DNA of 64,000 nucleotides from an uncultured Oscillospiraceae bacterium. Its GTDB lineage: Bacteria; Bacillota; Clostridia; Oscillospirales; Ruminococcaceae. The DNA lies in contig CAJTTB010000008.1 in assembly GCA_910579175.1 (NCBI GenBank), positions 55,604 to 119,603 of the forward strand, given 5' to 3'. Within the stretch, counting starts at the first letter, position 1. Every line of letters begins with the position of its first letter. Of this stretch, positions 9,791 to 19,187 are shown piece after piece. The notes beneath the pieces were generated by a model that was not told the origin of the DNA, did no database searches, and was given only the letters and a program-made list of their open reading frames with translations. Position numbers and translations under genes: made by a program.

Positions 9791-9825
9791 AAAAGGATTG
9801 TCAAGATTATCTTGACAATCCTTTT
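9791..9825 (+). terminator. intrinsic terminator of flagellar/chemotaxis operon
   Basis: A perfect 16-bp stem (9791-9806 with 9810-9825) around a 3-base loop; the 3' arm ends in TTTT. It lies 17 bases after the chemoreceptor stop codon. Confidence 0.9.
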
Positions 9826-9984
9826 CAATTTTTTCTTGACAATTTCAAAATAAGGATTATAATAGATTGTGTTCATAAAAAATAAATATAATAAAAAATT
9901 GAACAAATGGTTTTAAATATGTCCCAATTCGACTTCGTGTTCCCGGTGAATCACAATGGTAAATATGCACAGGATGGTATAAGA

Positions 9985-10227
9985 ATGAATGATTTAATTA
10001 AAAACATTGATAAACTTCATACAACAGAAATGGGTGTAGAGCGGATCAAAAGGAACTGCCAAATTGAAACAGACGATGTTGTCCAATGGAGCAGGGGGCA
10101 GATTCTGGACAAAAATGCTAAAATTGAAAGAATCGGAAAGAACTGGTATATCTTCACAGGTCACTACAAAATAACCGTGAACGCACATAGCTATACAATA
10201 ATTACTGCGCACAGAGTTGAAGCATAA
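9985..10227 (+). CDS. DUF3781 family protein
   Basis: About 80 residues from the ATG at 9985. It has the recalled DUF3781 pattern: IDKLHTTEMGVERIKRN, then DDVVQW, GKNWYI and TVNAHSYTIITAH. The function of the family is unknown to me. The frame stays open upstream to 9907, but AGGATGG at 9971-9977 is well spaced for 9985 and family members begin near there. The extra upstream stretch is more GC-rich than its surroundings and looks like non-coding or leftover sequence. No partner gene is obvious; the next gene begins 120 bases later. Confidence 0.75.
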   Translation: MNDLIKNIDKLHTTEMGVERIKRNCQIETDDVVQWSRGQILDKNAKIERIGKNWYIFTGHYKITVNAHSYTIITAHRVEA

Positions 10228-10348
10228 TCTGTATAATTCGGATGGATGAATTATTATACACTAAACTCTAGAATCAAAGCGTTAGGAACACAGAAGAGAA
10301 TTGGGAGTTAAATATAAAAATGAGTTGAACTGAGGAGTTGAATAAAAT

Positions 10349-12124
10349 TTGAATCTATTAGCAAGAGTGTGTCGTGAAGTTCAAAAGAAAAGTCATATTA
10401 CACAGCGGGAGATTGCTCAAAAGTTAGAAGTATCACTTGGTAGAGCCAATCAATATATCAAAGAATGTATTGATAGTCACTATATTGAAATAACCAATGG
10501 GAAGTATTTTTTGACCTATAAGGGGAATGAATTTTTATCTGATTTTAAAGTGGATAATGCCATCATTATTGCAGCGGGCTTTGGTTCTCGATTTGTGCCT
10601 TTGACATTTGAAACACCCAAGGGGTTGTTAGAGGTCAATGGGGAACGCATGATAGAACGCCAAATTAGACAATTGAATGAAAAGGGTATTTATGATATTA
10701 CAATTGTAGTAGGGTATTTGAAAGAAAAATTCGATTATTTGATTGATAAATATGGTGTAAAGCTATTATATAATCCAGAGTATTCTACAAAAAATAATTT
10801 GGCAACGGTTTATTGTGCCAGACACTTATTAAAAAATACCTATATATTATCTTCTGATAACTGGATTAGCAATAATATGTTTCACCTTTATGAATGCGGT
10901 TCATGGTATTCTTGTGTTTATAAAGAGGGAAAAACTTCTGAGTGGTGTTTGAAAGTAGATAAGAAAAAGAAAATTACCAATATCACAGTTGGTGGTTTTG
11001 ATGCGTTGGTAATGTATGGTCCTGTTTATTTTACCAATGAATTTTCACAAAAATTAATTCCGCTGTTAGAAGAGTACTATGCACGTCCTGGAACAGAGGA
11101 TTTTTATTGGGAACATATTTTATTGGATAATCTAAATAAACTGCCGATTTATGCCAATGAACAGAGCGTTGACAATGTATATGAATTTGAAAATTTAGAA
11201 GAACTGAGAGAATTTGATAAGTCCTATCGCAATTATTCCAACAATGAAGCGATGTATCATATTTCTAAAGTATTGGATATTCCAGAGAGTGAAATACAAA
11301 ATATCTCTTGTTTAAAAGCAGGTATGACCAATAAGTCTTTTGTGTTTTCTGTCAAGGGAAAGGATTATATTTTTCGCATTCCGGGGCAGGGTACAGACAG
11401 GTTGATCAACCGCAAGCAAGAAGCCACTGTTTATCGCGCAATTGCACATTTGCAGATTTCTGATCATATAGTGAGTTTTGACGAGAAAACTGGATATAAA
11501 CTTTCCTGTTTTTATAAAGGAGCACACAATCTCAATAGTCAAAATTGGGAAGAGATAGCTAAGGCAATGTCTTTGATTAAAAAAGTGCATTGTGCAGGAT
11601 TAACAGTGAAGCATTGTTTTGATTTAAGAGAACGAATTTATTTTTATGAAAAATTGTGTGTGATGAATCACTGTATTGAGTTTTATGACTATTTTGAAGT
11701 AAAGCAAAAAATGGAAGAATTGTTACAGCTAATAGATACATTAAATCTCCCAAAGGTATTGTGTCATATTGATTGTATTCCTGATAACTTTATCTTTCTT
11801 TCAGATGGTAGTTTGAAATTATTGGATTGGGAATATGCGGGAATGTGTGATCCATTGGTGGATATTGCGATGTTTGCAATCTATTGTTATTATGATGAAG
11901 ATCAAATACAGCGCTTAATACAGCTTTATTTAGGGCGAGAAGCGACTTTGGAAGAAGAACTGAGAATTGATAGCTATATTGCGTTATCGGGCTTTTTATG
12001 GGCACTGTGGACAGAATACAAACAATCCCTAGGAGATGAGTTTGGGGAATATGGAATGAAAATGTATCGTTATGCCAAGGACTATTATAAAAGGGCAAAG
12101 ATATTGATGGAAAAGAGGGAATAA
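10349..12124 (+). CDS. licCA: HTH-LicC-LicA fusion: phosphocholine cytidylyltransferase and choline kinase
   Basis: 591 residues, three parts. Residues ~1-65 form a winged helix (ITQREIAQKLEVSLGRANQY). Residues ~72-300 are a nucleotidyltransferase with the signature AAGFGSRFVPLTFETPKGL, as in LicC. Residues ~305-590 are a choline-kinase/APH-type domain with the catalytic CHIDCIPDNF and metal-binding LLDWEYAG. Together they would phosphorylate choline and activate it as CDP-choline for phosphocholine decoration of surface glycans. The start is TTG at 10349 behind GAGGAG at 10332-10337. The BCCT transporter gene starts 5 bases after the stop, consistent with choline uptake. Substrate specificity is inferred from family and neighbour. 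Confidence 0.85.
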   Translation: MNLLARVCREVQKKSHITQREIAQKLEVSLGRANQYIKECIDSHYIEITNGKYFLTYKGNEFLSDFKVDNAIIIAAGFGSRFVPLTFETPKGLLEVNGERMIERQIRQLNEKGIYDITIVVGYLKEKFDYLIDKYGVKLLYNPEYSTKNNLATVYCARHLLKNTYILSSDNWISNNMFHLYECGSWYSCVYKEGKTSEWCLKVDKKKKITNITVGGFDALVMYGPVYFTNEFSQKLIPLLEEYYARPGTEDFYWEHILLDNLNKLPIYANEQSVDNVYEFENLEELREFDKSYRNYSNNEAMYHISKVLDIPESEIQNISCLKAGMTNKSFVFSVKGKDYIFRIPGQGTDRLINRKQEATVYRAIAHLQISDHIVSFDEKTGYKLSCFYKGAHNLNSQNWEEIAKAMSLIKKVHCAGLTVKHCFDLRERIYFYEKLCVMNHCIEFYDYFEVKQKMEELLQLIDTLNLPKVLCHIDCIPDNFIFLSDGSLKLLDWEYAGMCDPLVDIAMFAIYCYYDEDQIQRLIQLYLGREATLEEELRIDSYIALSGFLWALWTEYKQSLGDEFGEYGMKMYRYAKDYYKRAKILMEKRE

Positions 12125-12129
12125 AATCA

Positions 12130-13668
12130 ATGAGTAAAATAGTGTCAAAGGGAAATATCAATTGGACGATTACCGTTGTACCAATTGTCGTTATTTGTGC
12201 ACTGTCTGTTTTTTTGTTTTGCTTTCCTGCACAGTCGGAGCGCGTTCTTGCCTTTTTAAAAGATATCTTTGTAAATCAATTGGGCTTTTTTTATATTTTA
12301 ATTGGGTTGTTTGTAGTGGTTGCTTCTTTGATTGTGGCATTTTCAAAGTATGGGAAAATTCAATTGGGTAAGATGGAAAAGCCAAAATATACTACTTTTA
12401 AATGGGGTGCTATGATCTTTACCTCTACCATGGCAGCAGATATTCTGTATTGGTCTTTGATTGAATGGGCGTATTATTACACTGCAAATCCAATGGGTGA
12501 AGCGGAGTATACAATGATTCAACAGCAAACATGGGCATCCACCTATCCATTGTTTCATTGGGGTCCCATTCCTTGGGCATTTTATATATTGCCAGCAGTT
12601 GCCTATGGATATCGCTTCTTTGTGAAAAAGAAAGAAAAACAATCTTTATCTGAGGCTTGCCGCCCCATCTTAAACGGTCGAGTAGATGGCATATTGGGGA
12701 AAGTGATTGACGTATTTGCAATTGTAGGGTTGATTGCGGGAACGGCAACGACGTTTTCTCTTGCCACTCCATTGTTATCTCAGGCAATTTGTGAAGTGTT
12801 GAATATTCCTTCTTCTCATGTGTTGACAATTTGCATTTTGTTGGTAATTGGGCTGTTATTTACCATTGCTGTAATGTTGGGTATGAAGGCAATTTCAAAG
12901 TTAGCGATTGTCTGCGTGGTTGTATTTGCACTATTGCTTTCTATCTTTGTGATTTTTGGTCCAAAAGTCTATATGATTGAATCCGGTATCAATGGGATTG
13001 GAAATGTCATTCAGAATTTTTTTGAACTTTGCACCTGGACTGATCCACTTCGTGCTACTGGAGATGGTGTCAGTGGATTTCCACAGAACTGGACCATTTT
13101 TTATTGGGCTTATTGGATTGCTTGGTTTGTTGCCACACCGTTTTTTATTGCGACAATCTCTCAGGGAAGAACCATCAAACAGACGATTTTAGGAGCGTTT
13201 TCTTTTGGAATTGCTGGAACATTTACTTCTTTTATTGTGTTTGGAAACTTTGGTCTTTACCAACAGACTTCTGGTGCGGTGGATGCGGCTGGTATGTTAG
13301 AGCGGGGAATTGCTCCAGCAGAAGTCATCATACAGATATTTAATCAACTTCCCATTGCAAAGATTGCACTGAGTGTATTAGTAGTAGCTATGATTGCTTT
13401 TTATGCGAGTACATTTGATGCAATTACGATGGTAGTTGCGGGATTTTCTACCAAAAAACTAAAAGATGGGCAGGAACCCAGCAAACGCTTGCGTGCATTT
13501 TGGTCATTGGTATTTTTGGTGCTTCCCATTGCATTGATTTGGTCTGATAGTACCTTGAGTTTATTACAGACATTGTCAATTATTGCTGCGTTTCCTTTGG
13601 GGCTGATTATGTTGCTGATTGTGATTAGCTTTTTTAAGGAATTAAAACATCATAAATTGGAAGAATAA
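12130..13668 (+). CDS. BCCT-family transporter, probably choline
   Basis: 512 residues with about 12 membrane helices. Betaine/choline/carnitine transporter family hallmarks are visible: a Trp-rich aromatic segment (DILYWSLIEWAYYY, then FHWGPIPWAFYILP) and WTIFYWAYWIAWFVATPFFI. These carriers import quaternary ammonium compounds using a Na+ or H+ gradient or by exchange. It is co-transcribed with the licCA fusion (5-base gap, GAGGG ribosome site inside the end of licCA), so choline is the most likely substrate. It takes the place of LicB in lic1-type loci. Confidence 0.9.
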   Translation: MSKIVSKGNINWTITVVPIVVICALSVFLFCFPAQSERVLAFLKDIFVNQLGFFYILIGLFVVVASLIVAFSKYGKIQLGKMEKPKYTTFKWGAMIFTSTMAADILYWSLIEWAYYYTANPMGEAEYTMIQQQTWASTYPLFHWGPIPWAFYILPAVAYGYRFFVKKKEKQSLSEACRPILNGRVDGILGKVIDVFAIVGLIAGTATTFSLATPLLSQAICEVLNIPSSHVLTICILLVIGLLFTIAVMLGMKAISKLAIVCVVVFALLLSIFVIFGPKVYMIESGINGIGNVIQNFFELCTWTDPLRATGDGVSGFPQNWTIFYWAYWIAWFVATPFFIATISQGRTIKQTILGAFSFGIAGTFTSFIVFGNFGLYQQTSGAVDAAGMLERGIAPAEVIIQIFNQLPIAKIALSVLVVAMIAFYASTFDAITMVVAGFSTKKLKDGQEPSKRLRAFWSLVFLVLPIALIWSDSTLSLLQTLSIIAAFPLGLIMLLIVISFFKELKHHKLEE

Positions 13669-13672
13669 CCAT

Positions 13673-13711
13673 AAAAAAGGAACTATCAAACTGATTTGAT
13701 AGTTCCCTTTT
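13673..13711. terminator. bidirectional intrinsic terminator
   Basis: Twelve-bp stem (GGAACTATCAAA with its complement at 13695-13706) flanked by A-tract on the left and T-tract on the right. It sits between the convergent BCCT and DEAD-box genes and can serve both. Confidence 0.9.
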
Positions 13712-13719
13712 TATGTTGT

Positions 13720-15435
13720 TTAATAGCCCCAATCGGCACGGTTTTTATTAAAGCGGATATTTTTTTTGCGTGGAGAATGTTTTCGGAGTGTACGCTTATA
13801 GTCATCTCGTTCTTTGAAGTGATGACTTCTGGTATTTTTAGAAGATTTTCTCTGGTCTAAAGAGAATGCAACCCGTTGGTTTTTAATTTTGCTATTTGTC
13901 ATATTATTTAACACAATCTGGGCATCTTCTGAATTCATATCAATGATGGTGTGTTCTGGATAGATATCAATTTTGCCAATCGCACTTGCTGGAAGTCCTG
14001 TGTCTTCGACAATCGCTCCCACAATAAAGTTGGGGGCAATCTTTTTAGAACGACCAATGTCGACGCGAATTTTGACACGGTTTCCAGTTGATTTTTTAGA
14101 ATTGTTTCTCTGATCCGCCACCTTCACAATTGGAAGAGTCTTTTTGTCGCGATTGGAAAGCATTTCTAATAATCCTGCAATCAATTGTCTATTTGGGCAT
14201 CCCTCTGATTCCAATACGTCGATAAATTCATTCCAGTATTGTGTTTTATCCTCTGATAATGCGATTGAAATCTTGCGCTTTAATTTTTCATTGCGCTTTT
14301 CGGTAATTTCTTCTAAAGAGGGAATGGGGTGTTCTGTGATAGTGGATTTGGTAAAGCGTTCCATATCGCGCACCCAATAGAGTTGTTTGCGATTGGTAAT
14401 CAATGTAAATGCCTTACCGGTTTTTCCAGCGCGCCCAGTTCTGCCAATTCGGTGAATATAATATTCGTCATCCTGAGGAATATCATAGTTGATAACTGCT
14501 TGGATATTTTCGACATCAATCCCACGTGCAGCGACATCGGTTGCCACTAAAATGTGGATTCTACCACTTTTATAGTTTTCCATTACTTGAGTACGTGATG
14601 ACTGTTTCATATCTCCATGTAAACCGATACTTTTAAAGTGATGTTCATTTAAATAGAGTACGAGTTCATCTACCATTTTTTTGGTATTGCAAAAGATAAT
14701 GGAACGTTTTGGTTCATACATCTGTAAAATAAGATTGACAATATCTTTTTTTCTGCCCATTGGTACTTGATAATAGATTTGTTCAATGGCGTCTAAGGTG
14801 CGTTGCCCTTGGTTGACAGCGATGGTAATGGGGTCTTTTTGAAATTCTTTGGTGATTTCCAAAATCGCTGGGGGCATAGTAGCAGAAAATAAAACGGTTT
14901 GACGTTCGGTGGGGATTTCTTGTAAGATGGTTTTAATATCATCATAAAATCCCATATTGAGCATTTCATCTGCCTCATCTAAAACAACCGTATGAATTTG
15001 TTTGAGTTTTAAGGTTTTTCTTCTCATGTGATCCATAATGCGCCCAGGAGTTCCAATGACAATATTGGCGGTACGCAGGTCGCGTATTTGGTGTTCAATA
15101 GATTGTCCACCATAAACAGCAGTGATTTTAATACCCTGTTTATACTGGGCAAATTTGCGCATTTCTTCACAGATTTGCATTGCCAGCTCCCTGGTCGGGC
15201 TGAGAACCATAACTTGAACACGTTTGAGGGTTGGATCTACACGTTCAATTGCTGGAATCCCAAATGCTGCTGTCTTTCCAGTACCAGTATTAGAGCGTCC
15301 AATGACATCTTTTCCCTCCAACAATACCGGAATGGCTTTTGACTGAATTTCTGTTGGGTTGGTGTAGTTGATTTGTTCAATCGCTCTGATCATTTCTGAA
15401 GATAAATTTAATTTGTGGAATAAAAATTCGCTCAT
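13720..15435 (-). CDS. deaD: DEAD-box RNA helicase
   Basis: About 571 residues. ATP-dependent RNA helicase for ribosome assembly or mRNA decay. Motifs in order: Q-motif region, GRSNTGTGKTAAF (motif I), PTRELA (Ia), VLDEADEMLNMG (II), FSATMP (III), and HRIGRTGRAGKTG (VI). The C-terminal ~80 residues form a DbpA-type RNA-binding domain (IGRSKKIAPNFIVGAI), followed by a basic tail. I chose ATG at 15435 (MSEFLFHKL); an in-frame GTG at 15453 adds six residues and cannot be excluded. A strong hairpin lies in the leader at 15531-15549. Confidence 0.95.
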   Translation of the reverse strand: MSEFLFHKLNLSSEMIRAIEQINYTNPTEIQSKAIPVLLEGKDVIGRSNTGTGKTAAFGIPAIERVDPTLKRVQVMVLSPTRELAMQICEEMRKFAQYKQGIKITAVYGGQSIEHQIRDLRTANIVIGTPGRIMDHMRRKTLKLKQIHTVVLDEADEMLNMGFYDDIKTILQEIPTERQTVLFSATMPPAILEITKEFQKDPITIAVNQGQRTLDAIEQIYYQVPMGRKKDIVNLILQMYEPKRSIIFCNTKKMVDELVLYLNEHHFKSIGLHGDMKQSSRTQVMENYKSGRIHILVATDVAARGIDVENIQAVINYDIPQDDEYYIHRIGRTGRAGKTGKAFTLITNRKQLYWVRDMERFTKSTITEHPIPSLEEITEKRNEKLKRKISIALSEDKTQYWNEFIDVLESEGCPNRQLIAGLLEMLSNRDKKTLPIVKVADQRNNSKKSTGNRVKIRVDIGRSKKIAPNFIVGAIVEDTGLPASAIGKIDIYPEHTIIDMNSEDAQIVLNNMTNSKIKNQRVAFSLDQRKSSKNTRSHHFKERDDYKRTLRKHSPRKKNIRFNKNRADWGY

Positions 15436-15783
15436 CTGATTTCGTTTTCTCACTTTCTATCGATAAATTAAAGTATAAAAGAATCGTTCAAATAAAAGAT
15501 TCCCTGTTGATACAAGAATATTTAAAAAAAGGACTGCTATCAGCAGTCCATTTTGATCAATTATATCATATTTATAGTCAATGCGTCATGATTTCGGAAG
15601 AAAATTTAAAAAGTTTTCGCAATTTGACAAATAAAATAATTTAATACAAATAATTTCTAGATTATATTACATATTTTTGTTATAAAAATATTTTTTTGAT
15701 AATTTTTTTAAAAATAATATGGATTTGAAATAGATTGATAAGTACAAAAAATTTATTTTAATTATCAAATCGAACCTGTTCGT
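15436..15783. other. AT-rich gap with a hairpin (deaD leader or xth terminator)
   Basis: No gene seen. GGACTGCT at 15531-15538 pairs with AGCAGTCC at 15542-15549; read on the minus strand it is followed by a run of T, so it can terminate leftward transcription. A TATAAT lies at 15565-15560 on the minus strand, just upstream of the hairpin, with only a weak -35. The hairpin therefore either ends the xth transcript, 235 bases after its stop, or sits at the very 5' end of the deaD mRNA. The 15600-15775 stretch is extremely AT-rich and shows nothing else. Confidence 0.55.
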
Positions 15784-16539
15784 CTATTCTTTTAAAGTCA
15801 ATCCAATTGGACAGTGGTCACTTCCCAGAATATCAGAATAGATTTGGGCATCTTCTAACTGGGGCTGTAGACGTTTGGAAGCAAGAAAATAATCAATTCT
15901 CCAACCGACATTGTTTGTACGAGCTTGGTTGAGGTAAGACCACCAAGAGTAAGCTCCCGTTTGATTGGGATAAAAGGAGCGATAAGTATCTAATAAACCA
16001 ATTCCCAATAATTTATCAAACTCTTTTCGTTCTTGCAAGGAAAAACCAGCATTGTTTTGATTGGCTTTTGGATTTTTTAAATCAATTTCTTGATGAGCTA
16101 CATTGAGATCGCCACAGATAATCACTGGTTTTTTGACATCAAGTTGATGAATATAGGTGCGAAATGCCGCTTCCCATTTGATGCGATAATCCAATCGAGC
16201 AAGTCCTCTTTGGGAATTTGGAGTATAGACAGTGACAAGATAAAAGTTTTCAAACTCCAGTGTAATGGCGCGACCTTCTCCAGTGTGCTCTGGATGGTCA
16301 ATATCATAATGAACCGAAATGGGTTGTTGTTTGGAAAATACAGCTGTGCCAGAATACCCCTTTTTATCAGCGCTGTTCCAGTACTGATGATATCCGGTAA
16401 AGGGATAGTCGGTCTGTCCCTGCTGCATTTTGGTCTCTTGAATGCAGAAGATATCTGCATTTGTCTCTTGGAAAAATATCTCAAATCCCTTTGTTAAACA
16501 TGCGCGTAGTCCGTTTACATTCCATGAAATCAGTTTCAT
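15784..16539 (-). CDS. xth: exodeoxyribonuclease III / AP endonuclease
   Basis: 251 residues, usual length. Endonuclease/exonuclease/phosphatase fold enzyme that cleaves at abasic sites and trims 3' ends in base excision repair. It starts with MKLISWNVNGLRACL, carries the metal-binding Glu in IFCIQETKMQ, ICGDLNVAHQEID, and ends with the catalytic GSDHCPIGL. WRIDYFLAS is also typical of the ExoA/ExoIII group. It follows a GNAT gene on the same strand by 11 bases. Confidence 0.96.
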   Translation of the reverse strand: MKLISWNVNGLRACLTKGFEIFFQETNADIFCIQETKMQQGQTDYPFTGYHQYWNSADKKGYSGTAVFSKQQPISVHYDIDHPEHTGEGRAITLEFENFYLVTVYTPNSQRGLARLDYRIKWEAAFRTYIHQLDVKKPVIICGDLNVAHQEIDLKNPKANQNNAGFSLQERKEFDKLLGIGLLDTYRSFYPNQTGAYSWWSYLNQARTNNVGWRIDYFLASKRLQPQLEDAQIYSDILGSDHCPIGLTLKE

Positions 16540-16550
16540 TTTGTCCCCTT

Positions 16551-16988
16551 CTATCGTTCTAATACCATTTGCAAATAGTCTAATGATTCGTATTTTAAAG
16601 ATTGGTAGAGCTTTGTGGCTCTGGTGTTTTCTTTGGTGACTTCCAATCGAAAACGCTTTGCCTGTGGAAATTGTTGTTGAACAAAAGCAAAAAATTCTGT
16701 TCCAAGCCCTTTTCCTCGATAGGCTTCTAAAATTAATATTTCATCAATCCAGACAACAAGTCCACCTGCTTCATTGGAATAAGTTATCGCCAACAGTCCA
16801 TAACCTGCAATATTCCCTTCTAGTTCAAATAAGTAGCCCTTTACATAGGGTGATTGATTCATCAATTCTATAAAGGTATTTTCTGCGTGCACAGAGGGAA
16901 TATGATGTAATACTGCTGGAGAATGATAAAATTGATTGACCATTTCAATGAAAATATCATGGTCATTTTGATTGATTTCTCTGATCAT
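16551..16988 (-). CDS. GNAT-family N-acetyltransferase
   Basis: About 145 residues. The acetyl-CoA loop is present as LEAYRGKGLGTEFFAFVQ, followed by the typical LEVTKENTRATKLYQSLKYE ending. The substrate cannot be told. The start at 16988 (ATG) has GAGG six bases upstream; an upstream TTG at 17009 would put the ribosome site inside the gene. It lies between rnr and xth on the same strand and may be co-transcribed with xth. Confidence 0.88.
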   Translation of the reverse strand: MIREINQNDHDIFIEMVNQFYHSPAVLHHIPSVHAENTFIELMNQSPYVKGYLFELEGNIAGYGLLAITYSNEAGGLVVWIDEILILEAYRGKGLGTEFFAFVQQQFPQAKRFRLEVTKENTRATKLYQSLKYESLDYLQMVLER

Positions 16989-17009
16989 AAAATCCTCGCT
17001 AATCGACAA

Positions 17010-17032
17010 GGCTTGTATTTTTGATACAAGCC
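17010..17032. repeat. inverted repeat between rnr and the GNAT gene
   Basis: Nine-bp stem, GGCTTGTAT (17010-17018) with ATACAAGCC (17024-17032). On the + strand it is followed by a T-rich stretch, but no + strand gene leads into it. On the minus strand, after rnr, no U-tract follows. It may be an mRNA processing or stability hairpin. Confidence 0.5.
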
Positions 17033-17053
17033 CTGTTATTTTTTATCTTTATT

Positions 17054-19165
17054 TTACTCTAAAATAGGTTCAAAATCAATGTTTCCATTGTTAACATTAC
17101 AGCCAACACATTTTACGGTCATTGTATCTCCGATTTTAAATATCTGTCCAGTAGTCATGTTTTTATATTGCATAATGCCATCAAAGTAGTATTCGCCTTT
17201 TGGCAAATCTTCTCGTTTGATCAGACCATCAACGGTGTTGGGTAGCTCTACATAAATGCCATTGTTGGAGACGGAACAAATCATACCTGTAAAAACCTCA
17301 CCAATAAATTCGGACATATATTCTGCTTTATAGCAATCTTCGCATTCTCGTTCAATTTTAATGGCTGCCATTTCGGTGCAACTTGCCTGTATAGCGGATT
17401 TGATGGTATGTTTTTCCTGCTGTTTGCGAATTTCTTTGCCACTCATTCCGTTGAGATAAGCGGTCAGTATACGATGGATTTGCAAGTCGGGATAACGGCG
17501 AATCGGAGAGGTAAAATGGGAATAGTTTTCCAGTGCAAGCCCAAAGTGTCCGAGGGGCAGTTCACTGTATTTTGCTTTCGCCATAGAGCGAAGCACTTGC
17601 ATGTTGATAATTGAATTGATGTTGCTATTTTTTGATTTATCTAAAATTTCTGCAAGGGCTTTTGGCTTGATATTAGAAGAAAGATTGCGATTTTGTAACC
17701 CTAATAATTTTAATGTGATATTGAGCAGTTCCATTTTTTCTTCTGAAGGGGATTCGTGAACACGATAAATAAAGGGCAGTTCCTTCATTTTTCCCGCCAT
17801 TGCAGCGGCTTCATTTGCCAATAGCATAAATTCTTCAATGATTTTTTCACTGATTCCCTGTACGCGGGGAATGACATCAATGGCAATCCCCTGAGAATTG
17901 GTGATGATCTTGCTTTCATGAGTGATGATTTCAGGAGCACCCCGCAATTTTTTTTGTTTGATTCTAAGCTCGGCAAGCTCTTTCATCAAAAAGAGTTTAT
18001 CAGAAATATCTTGATATTTTTCCAAAATTTCAGAAGAAGCAGTGTTGTCAAAAATGGAATTGATTTCACTGTATACACCTTTTATACATGAGCAAATCAC
18101 ACTTTTTTGAAAATCAAAATCAATTAAATTCCCATTTAAATCAATGGTCAATAGGGCGGAAAAGGTAAGTCTATCTTGATTGGGGGTCAAAGAACAGATG
18201 CCATTTGACAGTTCTTTAGGCAGCATGGGGATAACTTTGTCCGCATAATAGATGCTGGTACCACGTTGAAAAGCCTCCTTGTCGATTGCACTTTGAAATG
18301 GTACATAATGAGAAACATCTGCGATATGCACCCCTAATTGATAACAGTCGTCAAATTTAGTCAAGGAAACGGCGTCATCTAGATCTTTGGCATCAGCACT
18401 GTCAATGGTAAAGACAATTTCGCTTCTAAAATCTGCTCGATGATTGTAATCTTTGGATTTTATTCCACGCTTTTGCATAAAGCGTGCCTGGTCGATGACT
18501 TCGAAGGGAAATTCATCTGTAATTCCATGGAGGTCTAAAATTGCCCTTGCACAAGAACTGGCGGTCTCTGCATTGCCATAGGTGGATATCACTTTGGCTT
18601 CATGTTCTGAGTGGCGGGTACCTCTGGACGAAATGGTAGCTAGTACTTTATCCCCATCTTTTGCGCCATTTAGATGGTGCTTGGAAACATAAATGGGATA
18701 CTTTATCATATTGTCAGGAAGAATGGCATAGCTTCCAAAGTCAGAAATGATTTTACCTGTAAATTCTCCTGATCCATAGGAAAGTATTTGGATGACTTTT
18801 GCCTGTGGGTTGTCCCCTTTTCCGGGAATGAGCTTTAATAGTACCTTATCACCTGGGAGAGTTCCCATCATCATTTTACCAGGAATAAAGTATTCTGTTT
18901 TTCCATCTGTGGACTGAGCAAATCCAAAATTGGTATTTAAGCGCACAATTTCAGCTCGAATGCCTTTAGAAGTGGTAGACAAATAGAGTTTTTGTTTTTG
19001 GATTAAGATTTCTTCGTTATGGAGCAACTTCTCAATACAGTCATAGTATTCTGATTTTCGTCCACCTTTGGTGCACTTTAATTGTTTTTCTAATTGATGA
19101 ATCCCAATCCCTTTTTTTCCTTTTTGTTTTAATATATGGATAATTTTCTTTTTCATCATATTCAT
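17054..19165 (-). CDS. rnr: ribonuclease R
   Basis: 703 residues. Processive 3'-5' exoribonuclease of the RNB family that degrades structured RNA. Order: N-terminal helical/winged part, cold-shock domains, RNB catalytic core with the Asp cluster in TIDSADAKDLDDAVSL and FTSPIRRYPDLQIHR, and a C-terminal S1 domain (FTGMICSVSNNGIYVELPN). Start ATG at 19165 behind AAAGGAAG. In many Firmicutes it lies after secG; here a metallophosphoesterase gene lies between them, and smpB is not beside it. Confidence 0.96.
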   Translation of the reverse strand: MNMMKKKIIHILKQKGKKGIGIHQLEKQLKCTKGGRKSEYYDCIEKLLHNEEILIQKQKLYLSTTSKGIRAEIVRLNTNFGFAQSTDGKTEYFIPGKMMMGTLPGDKVLLKLIPGKGDNPQAKVIQILSYGSGEFTGKIISDFGSYAILPDNMIKYPIYVSKHHLNGAKDGDKVLATISSRGTRHSEHEAKVISTYGNAETASSCARAILDLHGITDEFPFEVIDQARFMQKRGIKSKDYNHRADFRSEIVFTIDSADAKDLDDAVSLTKFDDCYQLGVHIADVSHYVPFQSAIDKEAFQRGTSIYYADKVIPMLPKELSNGICSLTPNQDRLTFSALLTIDLNGNLIDFDFQKSVICSCIKGVYSEINSIFDNTASSEILEKYQDISDKLFLMKELAELRIKQKKLRGAPEIITHESKIITNSQGIAIDVIPRVQGISEKIIEEFMLLANEAAAMAGKMKELPFIYRVHESPSEEKMELLNITLKLLGLQNRNLSSNIKPKALAEILDKSKNSNINSIINMQVLRSMAKAKYSELPLGHFGLALENYSHFTSPIRRYPDLQIHRILTAYLNGMSGKEIRKQQEKHTIKSAIQASCTEMAAIKIERECEDCYKAEYMSEFIGEVFTGMICSVSNNGIYVELPNTVDGLIKREDLPKGEYYFDGIMQYKNMTTGQIFKIGDTMTVKCVGCNVNNGNIDFEPILE

Positions 19166-19187
19166 AGCATACTTCCTTTTTGTAATT

